Of a stretch of DNA of 64,000 bases, positions 35,577 to 43,928 are shown piece by piece (the stretch's first letter is position 1; each line of letters starts with the position of its first letter). Source of the DNA: Faecalicatena faecalis. Lineage in GTDB: Bacteria > Bacillota > Clostridia > Lachnospirales > Lachnospiraceae. Position numbers and translations under genes: made by a program. The notes below the pieces were generated by a model. The model searched no databases, was not told the origin of the DNA, and saw only the letters and a list, made by a program, of their open reading frames with translations. The DNA is taken from NCBI RefSeq assembly GCF_012524165.2, contig NZ_JABACJ020000001.1, positions 248,001-312,000 of the forward strand, in the 5' to 3' direction.

Positions 35577-37799
35577 ATGATGCTGGATATGAGGGAGTCA
35601 GAGGAATATAAACTGCTTTTGGAGCGGGCAAATTATGATGACCTGACCAAGGTATTGAACCGCCGGGCAGGGAAGGAGTATCTGGAAGGGCTGCTGGATA
35701 AGGCAAAGTGCGAGAGGAAGGTCCTTTCGGTGGCTCTTTGTGATATTAATGATCTGAAATATGTGAACGATAAGTTCGGGCATAGGGAAGGCGACCATAT
35801 GCTCCGATATGTTGCATCATTAATGACTCGTCAATTGAGAGCATATGACCTGGTCTTCAGGTTGAGCGGTGATGAATTTGTCATGGCGTATTACGATGAA
35901 GACCAGCGCAATGCAGAGAGACGAATGGCGGATATATTAGACAATCTTGAGGCAAAAAGAAAGGAGAACGGCATTTTTTATGACGTCTCTTTTTCATATG
36001 GGTTCGTGGAGATCTATCCAGAAGAGCACTATACGGTTTCAGATATCATCGCGAAGGCGGATGCTAAGATGTATATCCAAAAGCGCAGCTATCATATCAA
36101 GCGGGCTAAGCAGAAGTTAAAGCAGCATCAGGATGGCATAAATGGGATTCAGCAGTTTGAATACGATAAAGAGCATTTATTTGATGCACTTTTATATAGT
36201 ACAGATGATTACATTTTCGTGGGCAACATGAAGACAGGGACCTTCCGATATCCACCGGCGATGGTAGAGGAATTTGGGCTTCCAGGGCAGATCGTGGAAA
36301 ATGCAGCCGCTTTCTGGGGAGAAATTATCCATCCACATGATGAAAAGGGATTTTTGGAGAGTAACCAGGACATCGCAGATGGACGTACCGAATATCATGA
36401 TATCGAATATCGGGCAAAGAATGTCAGAGGAGAGTGGATTTGGCTGCGCTGCCGCGGGAAGATGTTTCGTGATGAACAAGGAGTCCCGAATATGTTTGCG
36501 GGCATGATTACGAACCTGGGACGTAAGGATCAGATAGATCATATGACAGGGCTGTACAACCGTTTTGAGTTCGAGGGGGATGCTAAGAAGTATCTGGTGG
36601 ACCAAGAGGGCACAAAAGAGCTGGGTATCATGATATTGGATATGGATAGCTTCCGCAACATCAATGACCTGTACAATCGTTCTTTTGGAGATGAAATCCT
36701 GCGTGTGACAGCACAGAAGATTGCAGCGCTGCTTCCATATAATGCCAGAGTCTACCGTCTCGACGGGGACGAATTTGGCGTTCTGATCCTGAATGGCAAT
36801 GAAGATGAGGCATTGGAGATTTTCAACAGAATACAGCAGAAGTTCCAAAAGCAGCAGGATTATAATGGACGCAAGTATTACTGTACAATTTCTGGGGGTT
36901 ATGTCTCCTATCCCAATGATTCTGATAATTATCAGGAGCTTTTGAAGTTTGCAAATTATTCACTGGAATGCTCAAAGGCAATGGGAAAGAATAAAATCAC
37001 TGTTTTTTCGTTTGAAATCCTGCAGAGGAAGGAAAAGAAACTGAAATTAACGGAGCTGCTCCGGGAAAGCATTGAGAGAGAATATGCTGGATTTTCCGTT
37101 AGTTACCAGCCACAGGTGGATTCAGTGACAAAGGAATTGTATGGTGCAGAAGCTCTTGCAAGATGGAACTGTTCTGTATATGGAAGGGTCTCACCATTAG
37201 AGTTTATTCCGATTCTGGAACAAAGCGGCATGATCATTCAGGTAGGAAAGTGGATCTTTGAGAAGGCAGTCAGACAATGCCGTGAGTGGAGAAGGTTAAA
37301 ATCAGATTTTAAAATGAGCATTAACCTTTCCTATCTGCAGCTACTGGAAGAGGATTTTGTTTCTTTTGTAGATGAGACCATGGAGTCGCTGGGGGTACCT
37401 TATGAGAATATAACTCTGGAGCTGACGGAAAGCTATCTGATCGAGCAGGATGGCATGGTGCATGATATGATGGAATGTCTGCAGAAAAAGGGCATTAAGG
37501 TCGCCATGGACGATTTTGGGGTAGGATATTCTTCCTTATTTGAGCTGAAGAATACTCCGGCGGATATTATTAAGATTGACAGAGCCTTTGTAAAAGGTCT
37601 GACTTCCGATATTTTTACGGGAACCTTTATCCGTTCTATTACAGAACTGTGTCATAATGTAGGAAAACGCGTCTGTATGGAAGGTGTTGAGACTCAGGAG
37701 GAGTACGACATAGTAAAAGATATTGGATTAGATCTGATTCAGGGATTTTATTTTGGGGAACCAATTGTCCCGGAGATGTTTGAAAAAAGATATTTTTAG
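35577..37799 (+). CDS. Dual GGDEF, PAS and EAL cyclic-di-GMP protein
   Basis: Cytoplasmic 740-aa signalling protein with no membrane segment. Domain order: GGDEF 1 (about 20-175, motif SGDEF at 97-101), a PAS_3/PAC domain (about 200-320), GGDEF 2 (about 325-480, motif DGDEF at 396-400) and EAL (about 490-735, EAL at 525-527, LELTES, MDDFGVGYSSL, IKIDRAFV). The EAL catalytic residues look intact, so phosphodiesterase activity is likely. Both GGDEF loops have a non-Gly first residue but keep the catalytic Glu, so synthesis cannot be excluded. It lies 17 nt after trpS with GAGGAG upstream. Confidence 0.9.
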   Translation: MMLDMRESEEYKLLLERANYDDLTKVLNRRAGKEYLEGLLDKAKCERKVLSVALCDINDLKYVNDKFGHREGDHMLRYVASLMTRQLRAYDLVFRLSGDEFVMAYYDEDQRNAERRMADILDNLEAKRKENGIFYDVSFSYGFVEIYPEEHYTVSDIIAKADAKMYIQKRSYHIKRAKQKLKQHQDGINGIQQFEYDKEHLFDALLYSTDDYIFVGNMKTGTFRYPPAMVEEFGLPGQIVENAAAFWGEIIHPHDEKGFLESNQDIADGRTEYHDIEYRAKNVRGEWIWLRCRGKMFRDEQGVPNMFAGMITNLGRKDQIDHMTGLYNRFEFEGDAKKYLVDQEGTKELGIMILDMDSFRNINDLYNRSFGDEILRVTAQKIAALLPYNARVYRLDGDEFGVLILNGNEDEALEIFNRIQQKFQKQQDYNGRKYYCTISGGYVSYPNDSDNYQELLKFANYSLECSKAMGKNKITVFSFEILQRKEKKLKLTELLRESIEREYAGFSVSYQPQVDSVTKELYGAEALARWNCSVYGRVSPLEFIPILEQSGMIIQVGKWIFEKAVRQCREWRRLKSDFKMSINLSYLQLLEEDFVSFVDETMESLGVPYENITLELTESYLIEQDGMVHDMMECLQKKGIKVAMDDFGVGYSSLFELKNTPADIIKIDRAFVKGLTSDIFTGTFIRSITELCHNVGKRVCMEGVETQEEYDIVKDIGLDLIQGFYFGEPIVPEMFEKRYF

Positions 37800-37815
37800 A
37801 AGGTTCTTAAAAAAT

Positions 37816-37858
37816 AAAAAAGGACTATGTACTAATTGCTTAGTATGTAGTCCCTTTT
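37816..37858. terminator. Bidirectional terminator (GGDEF/EAL gene and tRNA-Arg)
   Basis: AAAAAGGACTATGTACTAA pairs with TTAGTATGTAGTCCCTTTT (G-U and one bulge), flanked by A and T tracts on both sides. Confidence 0.85.
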
Positions 37859-37860
37859 AA

Positions 37861-37934
37861 CGTGCGCGAGAAGATTCGAACTCCCGACCTTCTGGTCCGT
37901 AGCCAGACGCTCTATCCAGCTGAGCTACGCGCAC
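37861..37934 (-). tRNA. tRNA-Arg (anticodon ACG)
   Basis: Complete cloverleaf on the minus strand: acceptor GTGCGCG/CGCGCAC with discriminator G, D-arm GCTCAGCTGGATAGAGC, anticodon loop CTACGGA (ACG) and T-arm GGGAGTTCGAATCTTC. CCA is not encoded. Confidence 0.96.
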
Positions 37935-37965
37935 ATGCTGTAATAACTCGTTCACAGCGAAATTC

Positions 37966-37994
37966 AGTATATAATAGATTTTAGGTTTTGTCAA
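37966..37994 (-). promoter_or_regulatory. Promoter of tRNA-Arg
   Basis: On the minus strand TTGACA, 17 nt, TATACT, ending about 30 nt upstream of the tRNA. Confidence 0.88.
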
Positions 37995-37996
37995 GC

Positions 37997-38046
37997 GGTT
38001 CCAGAAAAAAAGTTTGTGAAATTTGAAAAAAGTTTTTTCTGGAACC
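37997..38046. other. Long-loop inverted repeat downstream of the phosphofructokinase gene
   Basis: GGTTCCAGAAAAAA and TTTTTTCTGGAACC form a perfect 14-bp inverted repeat with a 22-nt loop, 17 nt after the minus-strand PFK stop. It probably ends that transcript, although the T tract lies inside the stem rather than after it. Confidence 0.6.
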
Positions 38047-38062
38047 ACCTTTATGACAGATT

Positions 38063-39295
38063 TTATAATGTACGGAATAAATGCCTTGGGATTCCATCTA
38101 CCATGACTGGCGATACGTCTCCCTGGATGAGTGGGCGCACATAGTTTACAAATTCGTCAGTTACATAGTTTCCATCTTCATTCACCCATTCTCTTGGTAC
38201 GAGCTTCTCATCATTTGCGATTTTGTGTACATCCTTTACTTCTGTACCGCTCTGGTATGGATCATCGGAAAGTCTTTGGATGACTACCATCTTGCCGGAA
38301 TCGCCCTCATCGGCAGCTTTCACAGCAGCACCTCCTACCTGATAAGCCTCCAGGATATCAACACGGGATGCGCAGTGAGAAGCGGAACGCTGCAGGCTGC
38401 TCAGCTCGATCGCGCGTGTCTTACTGCCGATCTCACCGGCAATATAGCTAGCCAGGTAGTTCGCAGTACCGGAGAGCTGTTTGTGTCCAAATGCATCCAC
38501 AAAGTCGATGCTCTGTCCAAGTTCACAGACATAACGTCCATCAGCAAGACGGATTCCCTCGGAGACAGCCACTACAACGGACGGTTTCTTTGCCAGTAAT
38601 TCTCTGACCTTTGCACCAAATTTCTCAATATCGAACGGCAGCTCAGGAAGATAAATCAGGTCTGGACCGGCACAGTCTTCGCCTTTGGCAAGGGCTGCGG
38701 CCCCAGTGAGCCATCCGGCATTACGCCCCATGATCTCTACAACAGAAACAAGTCCCTTCTCATATTCCAGACAGAAGCTGTCACGGATAATCTCCTTCAC
38801 GGAGGTGCCGATATACTTGGCTGCACTTCCGAAGCCAGGAGTGTGGTCAGTCAGAGCGAGATCATTGTCAATGGTCTTAGGACAGCCGATAAAACGGGTC
38901 GGATGTCCTGTGACAATGGCATAATCGGATAACTTCTTAATGGTATCCATAGAGTCATTGCCTCCGATATAAATGAAAGCCTCTATCTCTAATTTATTCA
39001 ATATTGCAAAAATCTTCTCATAAACGGAACCATCCTCATGGATCTCAGGCAGCTTATAGCGGCAGGAACCTAAGAATGCAGCAGGAGTTCTTTTCAGAAG
39101 CTCTGCATCGAGTTCTGTCTGTATATATTCGGACAGATCAATATATCTCTCCTGCATCAGTCCCTGGATACCATGCAGCATTCCATATACCTTCTTTGCT
39201 CCACGGTCCTTCGCAGTGCGGTATACACCTGCGAGACTTGAGTTGATGGCGGCAGTAGGGCCACCGGATTGTCCGACGATTACGTTTCCTTTCAT
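38063..39295 (-). CDS. 6-phosphofructokinase, PPi-dependent type
   Basis: Phosphofructokinase of glycolysis (410 aa), larger than the 320-aa ATP-dependent bacterial PfkA. Motifs: GQSGGPTAAINSS, IYIGGNDSMDT and GCPKTIDNDLALTDHTPGFGSA, then EIMGRNAGWLTGA. The Asp in GGNDS (ATP enzymes have GGDGS) together with the Lys of PKTIDND are the established determinants for pyrophosphate rather than ATP as donor. A PPi-dependent, reversible enzyme is therefore likely. It has its own promoter. A second PFK of the same type begins beyond the right edge (63182). Confidence 0.9.
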   Translation of the reverse strand: MKGNVIVGQSGGPTAAINSSLAGVYRTAKDRGAKKVYGMLHGIQGLMQERYIDLSEYIQTELDAELLKRTPAAFLGSCRYKLPEIHEDGSVYEKIFAILNKLEIEAFIYIGGNDSMDTIKKLSDYAIVTGHPTRFIGCPKTIDNDLALTDHTPGFGSAAKYIGTSVKEIIRDSFCLEYEKGLVSVVEIMGRNAGWLTGAAALAKGEDCAGPDLIYLPELPFDIEKFGAKVRELLAKKPSVVVAVSEGIRLADGRYVCELGQSIDFVDAFGHKQLSGTANYLASYIAGEIGSKTRAIELSSLQRSASHCASRVDILEAYQVGGAAVKAADEGDSGKMVVIQRLSDDPYQSGTEVKDVHKIANDEKLVPREWVNEDGNYVTDEFVNYVRPLIQGDVSPVMVDGIPRHLFRTL

Positions 39296-39362
39296 GTATG
39301 TTACCTCCGTGTCTTAATTATTGTCAGTCCTGCTTTCCCCCCGGAAAACAACCTATAGTCCT

Positions 39363-39391
39363 AGTTTAGTGCATAATGACTAATTTGTAAA
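39363..39391 (-). promoter_or_regulatory. Promoter of phosphofructokinase gene
   Basis: Minus-strand TTTACA, 17 nt, TAAACT, about 65 nt upstream of the start codon. Confidence 0.7.
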
Positions 39392-39539
39392 TGAAAAAAA
39401 TAAAAATCTGGTAAAAATGACTAAATTCGACATTGCTGTGGTTGTAAATGAAAGGATGAAATGAAGCTGCTGCATATGCCTCGTGATATGAATGGTAACA
39501 AATTTGGGCTGCAAGCCAGTTTTTTGTAAGGAGTTTCTA

Positions 39540-39630
39540 TATACAGAAAGGTGGGAAAATGTTATAATATTGCCCGGAATAAGGTGCGCAGCGAGAAGTA
39601 ATCTGTATCTGGCTGTGTCCTGACAGATTA
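39540..39630 (+). promoter_or_regulatory. Promoter and structured leader of glf
   Basis: TATACA (39540), 17 nt, TGTTATAAT (extended -10 at 39563-39568). The leader is about 135 nt and carries an 8-bp inverted repeat TAATCTGT/ACAGATTA at about 39599-39630. No known riboswitch motif was recognised. The rest of the 39296-39709 gap holds only the divergent PFK promoter. Confidence 0.6.
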
Positions 39631-39709
39631 GACGTAGGTGGTTTTGGTTATGCTGCCGTAGAAAGAATTTGAAGGCAGTCAGAATGGATTTTTAGGAGGA
39701 AAGCGAGAA

Positions 39710-40807
39710 ATGCATCAGTATGACTATCTGATTGTGGGATCAGGCCTTTATGGGGCTGTGATGGCCCATGAATTGAATAAAAGGGGAAAGAAGTGTCTTG
39801 TGATCGACAAGCGGGACCATATTGCGGGGAATATCTATTGTGAGGATGTAGAAGGAATTCATGTGCATAAGTATGGTGCACATATTTTTCATACTTCTAA
39901 TAAAAAGATTTGGGAATATATGAACCAGTTCGCGGAGTTCAATCATTATATTAATTCTCCGATCGCAGTCTATAAGGACGAGCTGTATAATCTGCCGTTC
40001 AATATGAATACATTCAGCAAGATGTGGGGAATCAGAACTCCACAGGAAGCGAAGGCGATGATCGCGAAGCAGGTTGCGGAGACTGGAATCACGGAGCCAA
40101 AGAACCTGGAGGAACAGGCACTGTCTCTGGGCGGTCATGATGTATATGAAAAACTGATCAAGGGGTATACAGAAAAGCAGTGGGGAAGAGACTGCAAGGA
40201 GCTTCCGGCATTCATTATCAAGCGTCTTCCCTTTAGATTCACTTATGATAATAACTATTTTAATGACAGATATCAGGGAATCCCTATTGGCGGGTATACA
40301 GCAATCGTAGAGAAGATGCTGGAGGGAATCGAGGTAAGAACAGGTGTGGACTTCTTCGAGTTCAGAAAAGAGAATTCAGAGATCGCAGAGACGATTATTT
40401 TTACTGGTATGATCGATGAGTATTTTGGATATCAGCTTGGTGCATTGGAGTACCGTTCTGTACGATTTGAGACTGAGGTGCTTGACTGTGATAATTATCA
40501 GGGCAATGCAGTGGTGAACTATACGGATAGAGAAGTACCATATACCAGGATTATAGAGCATAAGCATTTTGAGTTCGGAAAGCAGGACAAGACGGTGATT
40601 TCCAGAGAATATTCTTCTGAATGGAAAGTGGGCATGGAGCCTTACTACCCAGTCAATGACGAGAAGAACACGAAGCTTTATGAGCAGTACAAGGAGCTTG
40701 CGGCAAAAGAAGAGAATGTGATCTTCGGAGGAAGACTTGGAGACTATAAGTATTATGACATGGATAAGGTCGTAGAGGCTGCTCTGAACAGACTGGAAGA
40801 AATGTAG
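39710..40807 (+). CDS. glf: UDP-galactopyranose mutase
   Basis: Flavoenzyme (365 aa) that interconverts UDP-galactopyranose and UDP-galactofuranose, supplying galactofuranose for surface glycans. The N-terminal FAD-binding fold is [15 protein letters not shown] and [48 protein letters not shown] (substrate-binding region) and [14 protein letters not shown] complete the family. AGGAGGAAAG precedes the ATG. The GtrA-family gene follows within 10 nt. Confidence 0.96.
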   Translation: MHQYDYLIVGSGLYGAVMAHELNKRGKKCLVIDKRDHIAGNIYCEDVEGIHVHKYGAHIFHTSNKKIWEYMNQFAEFNHYINSPIAVYKDELYNLPFNMNTFSKMWGIRTPQEAKAMIAKQVAETGITEPKNLEEQALSLGGHDVYEKLIKGYTEKQWGRDCKELPAFIIKRLPFRFTYDNNYFNDRYQGIPIGGYTAIVEKMLEGIEVRTGVDFFEFRKENSEIAETIIFTGMIDEYFGYQLGALEYRSVRFETEVLDCDNYQGNAVVNYTDREVPYTRIIEHKHFEFGKQDKTVISREYSSEWKVGMEPYYPVNDEKNTKLYEQYKELAAKEENVIFGGRLGDYKYYDMDKVVEAALNRLEEM

Positions 40808-40817
40808 GTTGTACACA

Positions 40818-41237
40818 ATGGATGAAAAGAAGAGTACAAGCCTGTTTCAGCAGTTAGTCCGGTTTGCGGTCGTAGGCGGCGGGGCATTCCTGATCGACTA
40901 TGGAATCATGATTCTGCTGACGGAGCTGTTTGGTGTAAATTACCTGATATCCTGTGCTGTCTCATTTACAGTTTCTGTGATTTTTAACTATGTATTGAGT
41001 GTGTATTGGGTGTTCAATGTTACCGGGGAGAGGAGCAAAACACAGGATTTTGCCGTATTTATCATCCTAAGCATCATTGGATTGGGGATAAATCAGCTAA
41101 TTATGTGGATTGCTGTGGATAAACTTCATATTTTTTATATGATTTCCAAGATTGGGGCTACGGCAGTCGTGATGGTCTATAATTTTATCACGAGAAAAGT
41201 ATTTCTGGAAAATGGAAACAAAGAGAAAGAAGAATAA
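40818..41237 (+). CDS. GtrA-family membrane protein
   Basis: Small four-helix membrane protein (139 aa from ATG 40818; an upstream TTG at 40809 is the alternative). GtrA proteins are proposed flippases or accessory factors for lipid-linked sugars in surface glycan decoration. Landmarks are [38 protein letters not shown] and the terminal [11 protein letters not shown]. Pairing with glf supports a galactofuranose-containing surface polymer. A terminator follows at 41241. Confidence 0.88.
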   Translation: MDEKKSTSLFQQLVRFAVVGGGAFLIDYGIMILLTELFGVNYLISCAVSFTVSVIFNYVLSVYWVFNVTGERSKTQDFAVFIILSIIGLGINQLIMWIAVDKLHIFYMISKIGATAVVMVYNFITRKVFLENGNKEKEE

Positions 41238-41240
41238 AGA

Positions 41241-41271
41241 AAAATGCAGGCATGAAAGTGCTTGCATTTTT
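41241..41271 (+). terminator. Terminator of glf-gtrA operon
   Basis: AATGCAGGCA/TGCTTGCATT stem (one G-U) followed by TTTTTT. Confidence 0.82.
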
Positions 41272-41396
41272 TATATAAATCAAGTAAGATACAAGTATTC
41301 TGATAGGTCTGATTTATCTATCATTCACGTTTAAAAGTTCGGCATCGTTTCTGATAAGTATTTCAAGTTTTGTAAAAGCTGTAGAAAGGAGTATGA

Positions 41397-42128
41397 TTGG
41401 TTACAACAGAAAATTATGAGGTTTTGAGGTTTATTGAGCATGGAGGAAAGTCCAGGATCATCATGGACTGTGCATCCGGGCAGTTGCTCGTACAGCGGTT
41501 GAAGGATTGCAGTGGGATGACCAAGGATCAGGTATTTAAATGGTTCAGGGTGCTTACGGAAGAAGCAGAGAAGTACAGCAGATGTAAAAATGGACAGACA
41601 TACCGATATCTGAATCCATATAGTATCCTGGTGACAGAAGAGGAAAATCTCCTCCTTTTGGACATGAGCGCGGAAAGTAATGCAAATATCATCAAATATA
41701 TGCAGACACCAAAGGTGAGAAAGCATTTCACCAAACCTATCGTCCAGATCAATGAAAATACCAGGCTGTCTGCAGATCTATATAGTCTGGGGAAAACAAT
41801 ACAGTTTATCTTAGCTCATACAGAAGCTTATATTTCCCTCACAAGAAGAGAGGAATATCTATTGTCCGGGATAATCGAAAAGTGTCTCGGTACAAATCCC
41901 AAAAAGAAGTACGAGAATCTAAGACAAGTTCAGAAAGAAATATCCAATATTACATGTAAACAAGAGAAAAAACAGAGAAAGAAATCAATACTTATCATTG
42001 CGGCTATTGTCCTTTTGTTTGTAGGAATATGCGTCGGGCACGCAGCAGGAAACAAAAAAGAGATTATCAATGTACAAGCAGCAATCGAAAACAGAGAAGA
42101 GTCAATGGGAATGGAAGAACAAGAGTAG
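41397..42128 (+). CDS. Membrane-anchored protein-kinase-like protein, probable pseudokinase
   Basis: 243-aa protein starting with TTG 41397 (GAAAGGAG lies just upstream; no usable ATG nearby). It shows a degenerate Ser/Thr-kinase fold. A glycine-loop-like IEHGGKSRIIM is followed by LLVQRL in place of the VAIK lysine strand. YRYLNPYSILV replaces HRDxKxxN, LLLLDMS sits at the DFG position and ADLYSLGKTI matches the DxYSLG helix. The IIEKCLGTNPKKKYENLRQ segment is a typical kinase C-lobe end. One membrane helix lies at about 200-218 with a short acidic external tail. Loss of Lys and catalytic Asp argues for a non-catalytic sensor or scaffold. The function is unknown. Confidence 0.6.
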   Translation: MVTTENYEVLRFIEHGGKSRIIMDCASGQLLVQRLKDCSGMTKDQVFKWFRVLTEEAEKYSRCKNGQTYRYLNPYSILVTEEENLLLLDMSAESNANIIKYMQTPKVRKHFTKPIVQINENTRLSADLYSLGKTIQFILAHTEAYISLTRREEYLLSGIIEKCLGTNPKKKYENLRQVQKEISNITCKQEKKQRKKSILIIAAIVLLFVGICVGHAAGNKKEIINVQAAIENREESMGMEEQE

Positions 42129-42413
42129 AATGGAAGTAAAGTGGGATGGACAGCATATCAGAAATTACCCTATAAAAGGGAGGATGCCAGGCGATTGATT
42201 GCTCAATCCCTGGCATGTATTATGAAAAAGTTTATTCAAATAGTATTGCACCTGTTGTCGGATGTAATAATATCAAGTGAAGCTGTTCTTGTTCTTCATT
42301 TGATATATTAAGTATATGCAAGAGAAATGAAGAAAGAATGAGGAGAAAGTGAAAGATTTTTGAATGATAAATGAACAAATTATGAACAGATGACTAGGTA
42401 CTATTTTATTGCA
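42129..42413. other. Intergenic stretch with strong hairpin, no gene seen
   Basis: The only structure is a hairpin at 42184-42216 (ATGCCAGG/CCTGGCAT outer stem, ATTGA/TCAAT inner stem) after the pseudokinase gene. It lacks a T tract. Nothing coding is seen in the rest. Confidence 0.6.
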
Positions 42414-42450
42414 TAGAAGAAAGCCCCAGGAAATCCCAGGGCTTTCTTCT
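42414..42450 (-). terminator. Terminator of gdhA
   Basis: AGAAGAAAGCCC(C)AGG and CCCAGGGCTTTCTTCT form a strong stem with a 4-nt loop, 37 nt after the minus-strand gdhA stop; the tail is CTTTCTTCT-like on the minus strand. Confidence 0.8.
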
Positions 42451-42487
42451 AACTTTAGGAAAAAAATCATTTATCATAAGATGATTC

Positions 42488-43747
42488 TTATGGCCAGATT
42501 GCTCTTGCCTTCTTAGCATCTACAACACGTTTTACAGCGATCAGGTAAGCGCCTGTACGCAGTGTTGTGTGCTGCTGGTCAGCAATGCTCCAAACTGCTT
42601 CAAAAGCAGGATCCATAATATTTTTCAGCTTCTCATTTACGGTCTCTTCTGTCCAGCTTACTGACTGGATATTCTGTACCCACTCGAAGTAGGATACAAC
42701 AACACCGCCTGCATTTGCAAGGATATCAGGAACTACAACGATTCCCTTTGCATTTAATACATCATCAGCTTCGGAAGCAACCGGTCCGTTGGCTGCCTCT
42801 ACGATGATGTCAGCTTTGATTCTGTCAGCGTTGGAGCCATTGATCTGGTTCTCAAGTGCAGCAGGGATCAGAACTTTGACATCCAGCTCAAGCAGTTCTT
42901 CGTTGGAGATACGTGTCATGCCTGGCTCGTCGTATCCGCTTAACAGATTCTTGCGGTCTTTGGAGAGATATTCAAGGATTGCAGGAATATCCAATCCGTC
43001 AGGATTGTAGATACCGCCGGATACATCACTGACAGCAACGACCTTCATTCCTTCTTTGTTAACCAGTTTTGCTGTAATGCTTCCTACATTTCCCATACCC
43101 TGGATAGCAACAGTTGTTCCATTCATTTCTAATCCGAGTTTCTTTAAGATGTTCTTTGTTGTGAACATAACACCGCGGCCTGTAGCCTCGTTACGTCCTA
43201 AAGCACCGCCCAGTTCGATTGGCTTACCTGTAACAACACCGTGTACACAGTGTCCTTTTAACATGCTGTATGTGTCCATCATCCAGCCCATAACTGCTGC
43301 ATTGGTTCCTACATCTGGAGCCGGGATATCCTGCTCTGGTCCGATAAGTGGAGCGATAGCGGCTGTAAATCTTCTCGTAATCGCACGAATCTCGTTTTCG
43401 GATAATTGATTCGGATCGCAGACAACGCCACCTTTGCCGCCGCCGTAAGGAATGTTAACAACTGCACATTTGAAGGTCATCCATGCTGCAAGTGCTTTTA
43501 CCTCATCAAGATTAACTGCCGGATGGAAACGGATTCCGCCCTTTGCAGGTCCTCTGGATGTAGAGTGCTGAATACGGTATCCCTCGAATACATGTGTGGT
43601 TCCGTCGTCCATACGAACCGGGATTGCAACCTTAAGTTCTCTTTCAGGATATTTGATAGCTTCAATATCGCTGTCTGTGTAACCTAAGATGTCTGCTGCC
43701 TCTTTTACTACTTTTAATACGTTGTCATAAGGATTATACTGTGCCAT
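42488..43747 (-). CDS. gdhA: Glutamate dehydrogenase
   Basis: Hexameric small-type glutamate dehydrogenase (419 aa) that interconverts glutamate with 2-oxoglutarate and ammonia. Substrate-binding GPAKGGIRFHP, catalytic-lysine region NIPYGGGKGGV, DIPAPDVGTN and the dinucleotide-binding IQGMGNVGS are present. The length and the Gly-x-Gly-x-x-Gly followed by Ala/Val context fit the NAD-type catabolic enzyme of clostridia, though cofactor is inferred. A GGAGAAC site precedes ATG 43747. Unusual phased repeats occupy its upstream region. Confidence 0.93.
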   Translation of the reverse strand: MAQYNPYDNVLKVVKEAADILGYTDSDIEAIKYPERELKVAIPVRMDDGTTHVFEGYRIQHSTSRGPAKGGIRFHPAVNLDEVKALAAWMTFKCAVVNIPYGGGKGGVVCDPNQLSENEIRAITRRFTAAIAPLIGPEQDIPAPDVGTNAAVMGWMMDTYSMLKGHCVHGVVTGKPIELGGALGRNEATGRGVMFTTKNILKKLGLEMNGTTVAIQGMGNVGSITAKLVNKEGMKVVAVSDVSGGIYNPDGLDIPAILEYLSKDRKNLLSGYDEPGMTRISNEELLELDVKVLIPAALENQINGSNADRIKADIIVEAANGPVASEADDVLNAKGIVVVPDILANAGGVVVSYFEWVQNIQSVSWTEETVNEKLKNIMDPAFEAVWSIADQQHTTLRTGAYLIAVKRVVDAKKARAIWP

Positions 43748-43777
43748 AATTTGTTCTCCTTTTCATATAAAAATTTG

Positions 43778-43844
43778 TTGGCATTTTGATTACTGTTTTA
43801 AAACGATTTTTTGTTGGCATTCATTTTGGCATTTATTTTGGCTT
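43778..43844 (-). promoter_or_regulatory. Phased TTGGCAT repeats upstream of gdhA
   Basis: TTGGCAT occurs at 43778, 43814 and 43826 and TTGGCTT at 43838 on the plus strand: starts differ by 36, 12 and 12 bp, all multiples of 12. Seen from gdhA (minus strand) the motif is ATGCCAA. This iterated array in the leader or promoter is a candidate multimeric operator or RNA-level signal. Confidence 0.6.
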
Positions 43845-43891
43845 ATAAATTTGGTTTTATGAAACATGGGTATAACAATTCTTATATATAG

Positions 43892-43918
43892 ATCACGTTC
43901 TATTAAATCATGTTCTAT
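43892..43918 (-). promoter_or_regulatory. 12-bp direct repeat upstream of gdhA
   Basis: ATCACGTTCTAT (43892) and ATCATGTTCTAT (43907) differ by one base and are 15 bp apart, about 145-170 bp upstream of the gdhA start. Possible activator site; no regulator can be assigned. Confidence 0.45.
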
Positions 43919-43928
43919 AATTTACTTT

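Noticed and set aside
37997..38046. Transposon terminal inverted repeat
   Set aside because: 14-bp arms enclose only 22 nt of AT-rich sequence next to a gene end; better explained as a transcript-end structure.
39296..39709. Known riboswitch in the glf leader
   Set aside because: No conserved cyclic-di-GMP, SAM, purine or other aptamer motif could be found by eye.
43778..43844. CRISPR-like repeats
   Set aside because: Units are 7 bp with 5-bp gaps, far shorter than CRISPR repeats and spacers; no cas genes.
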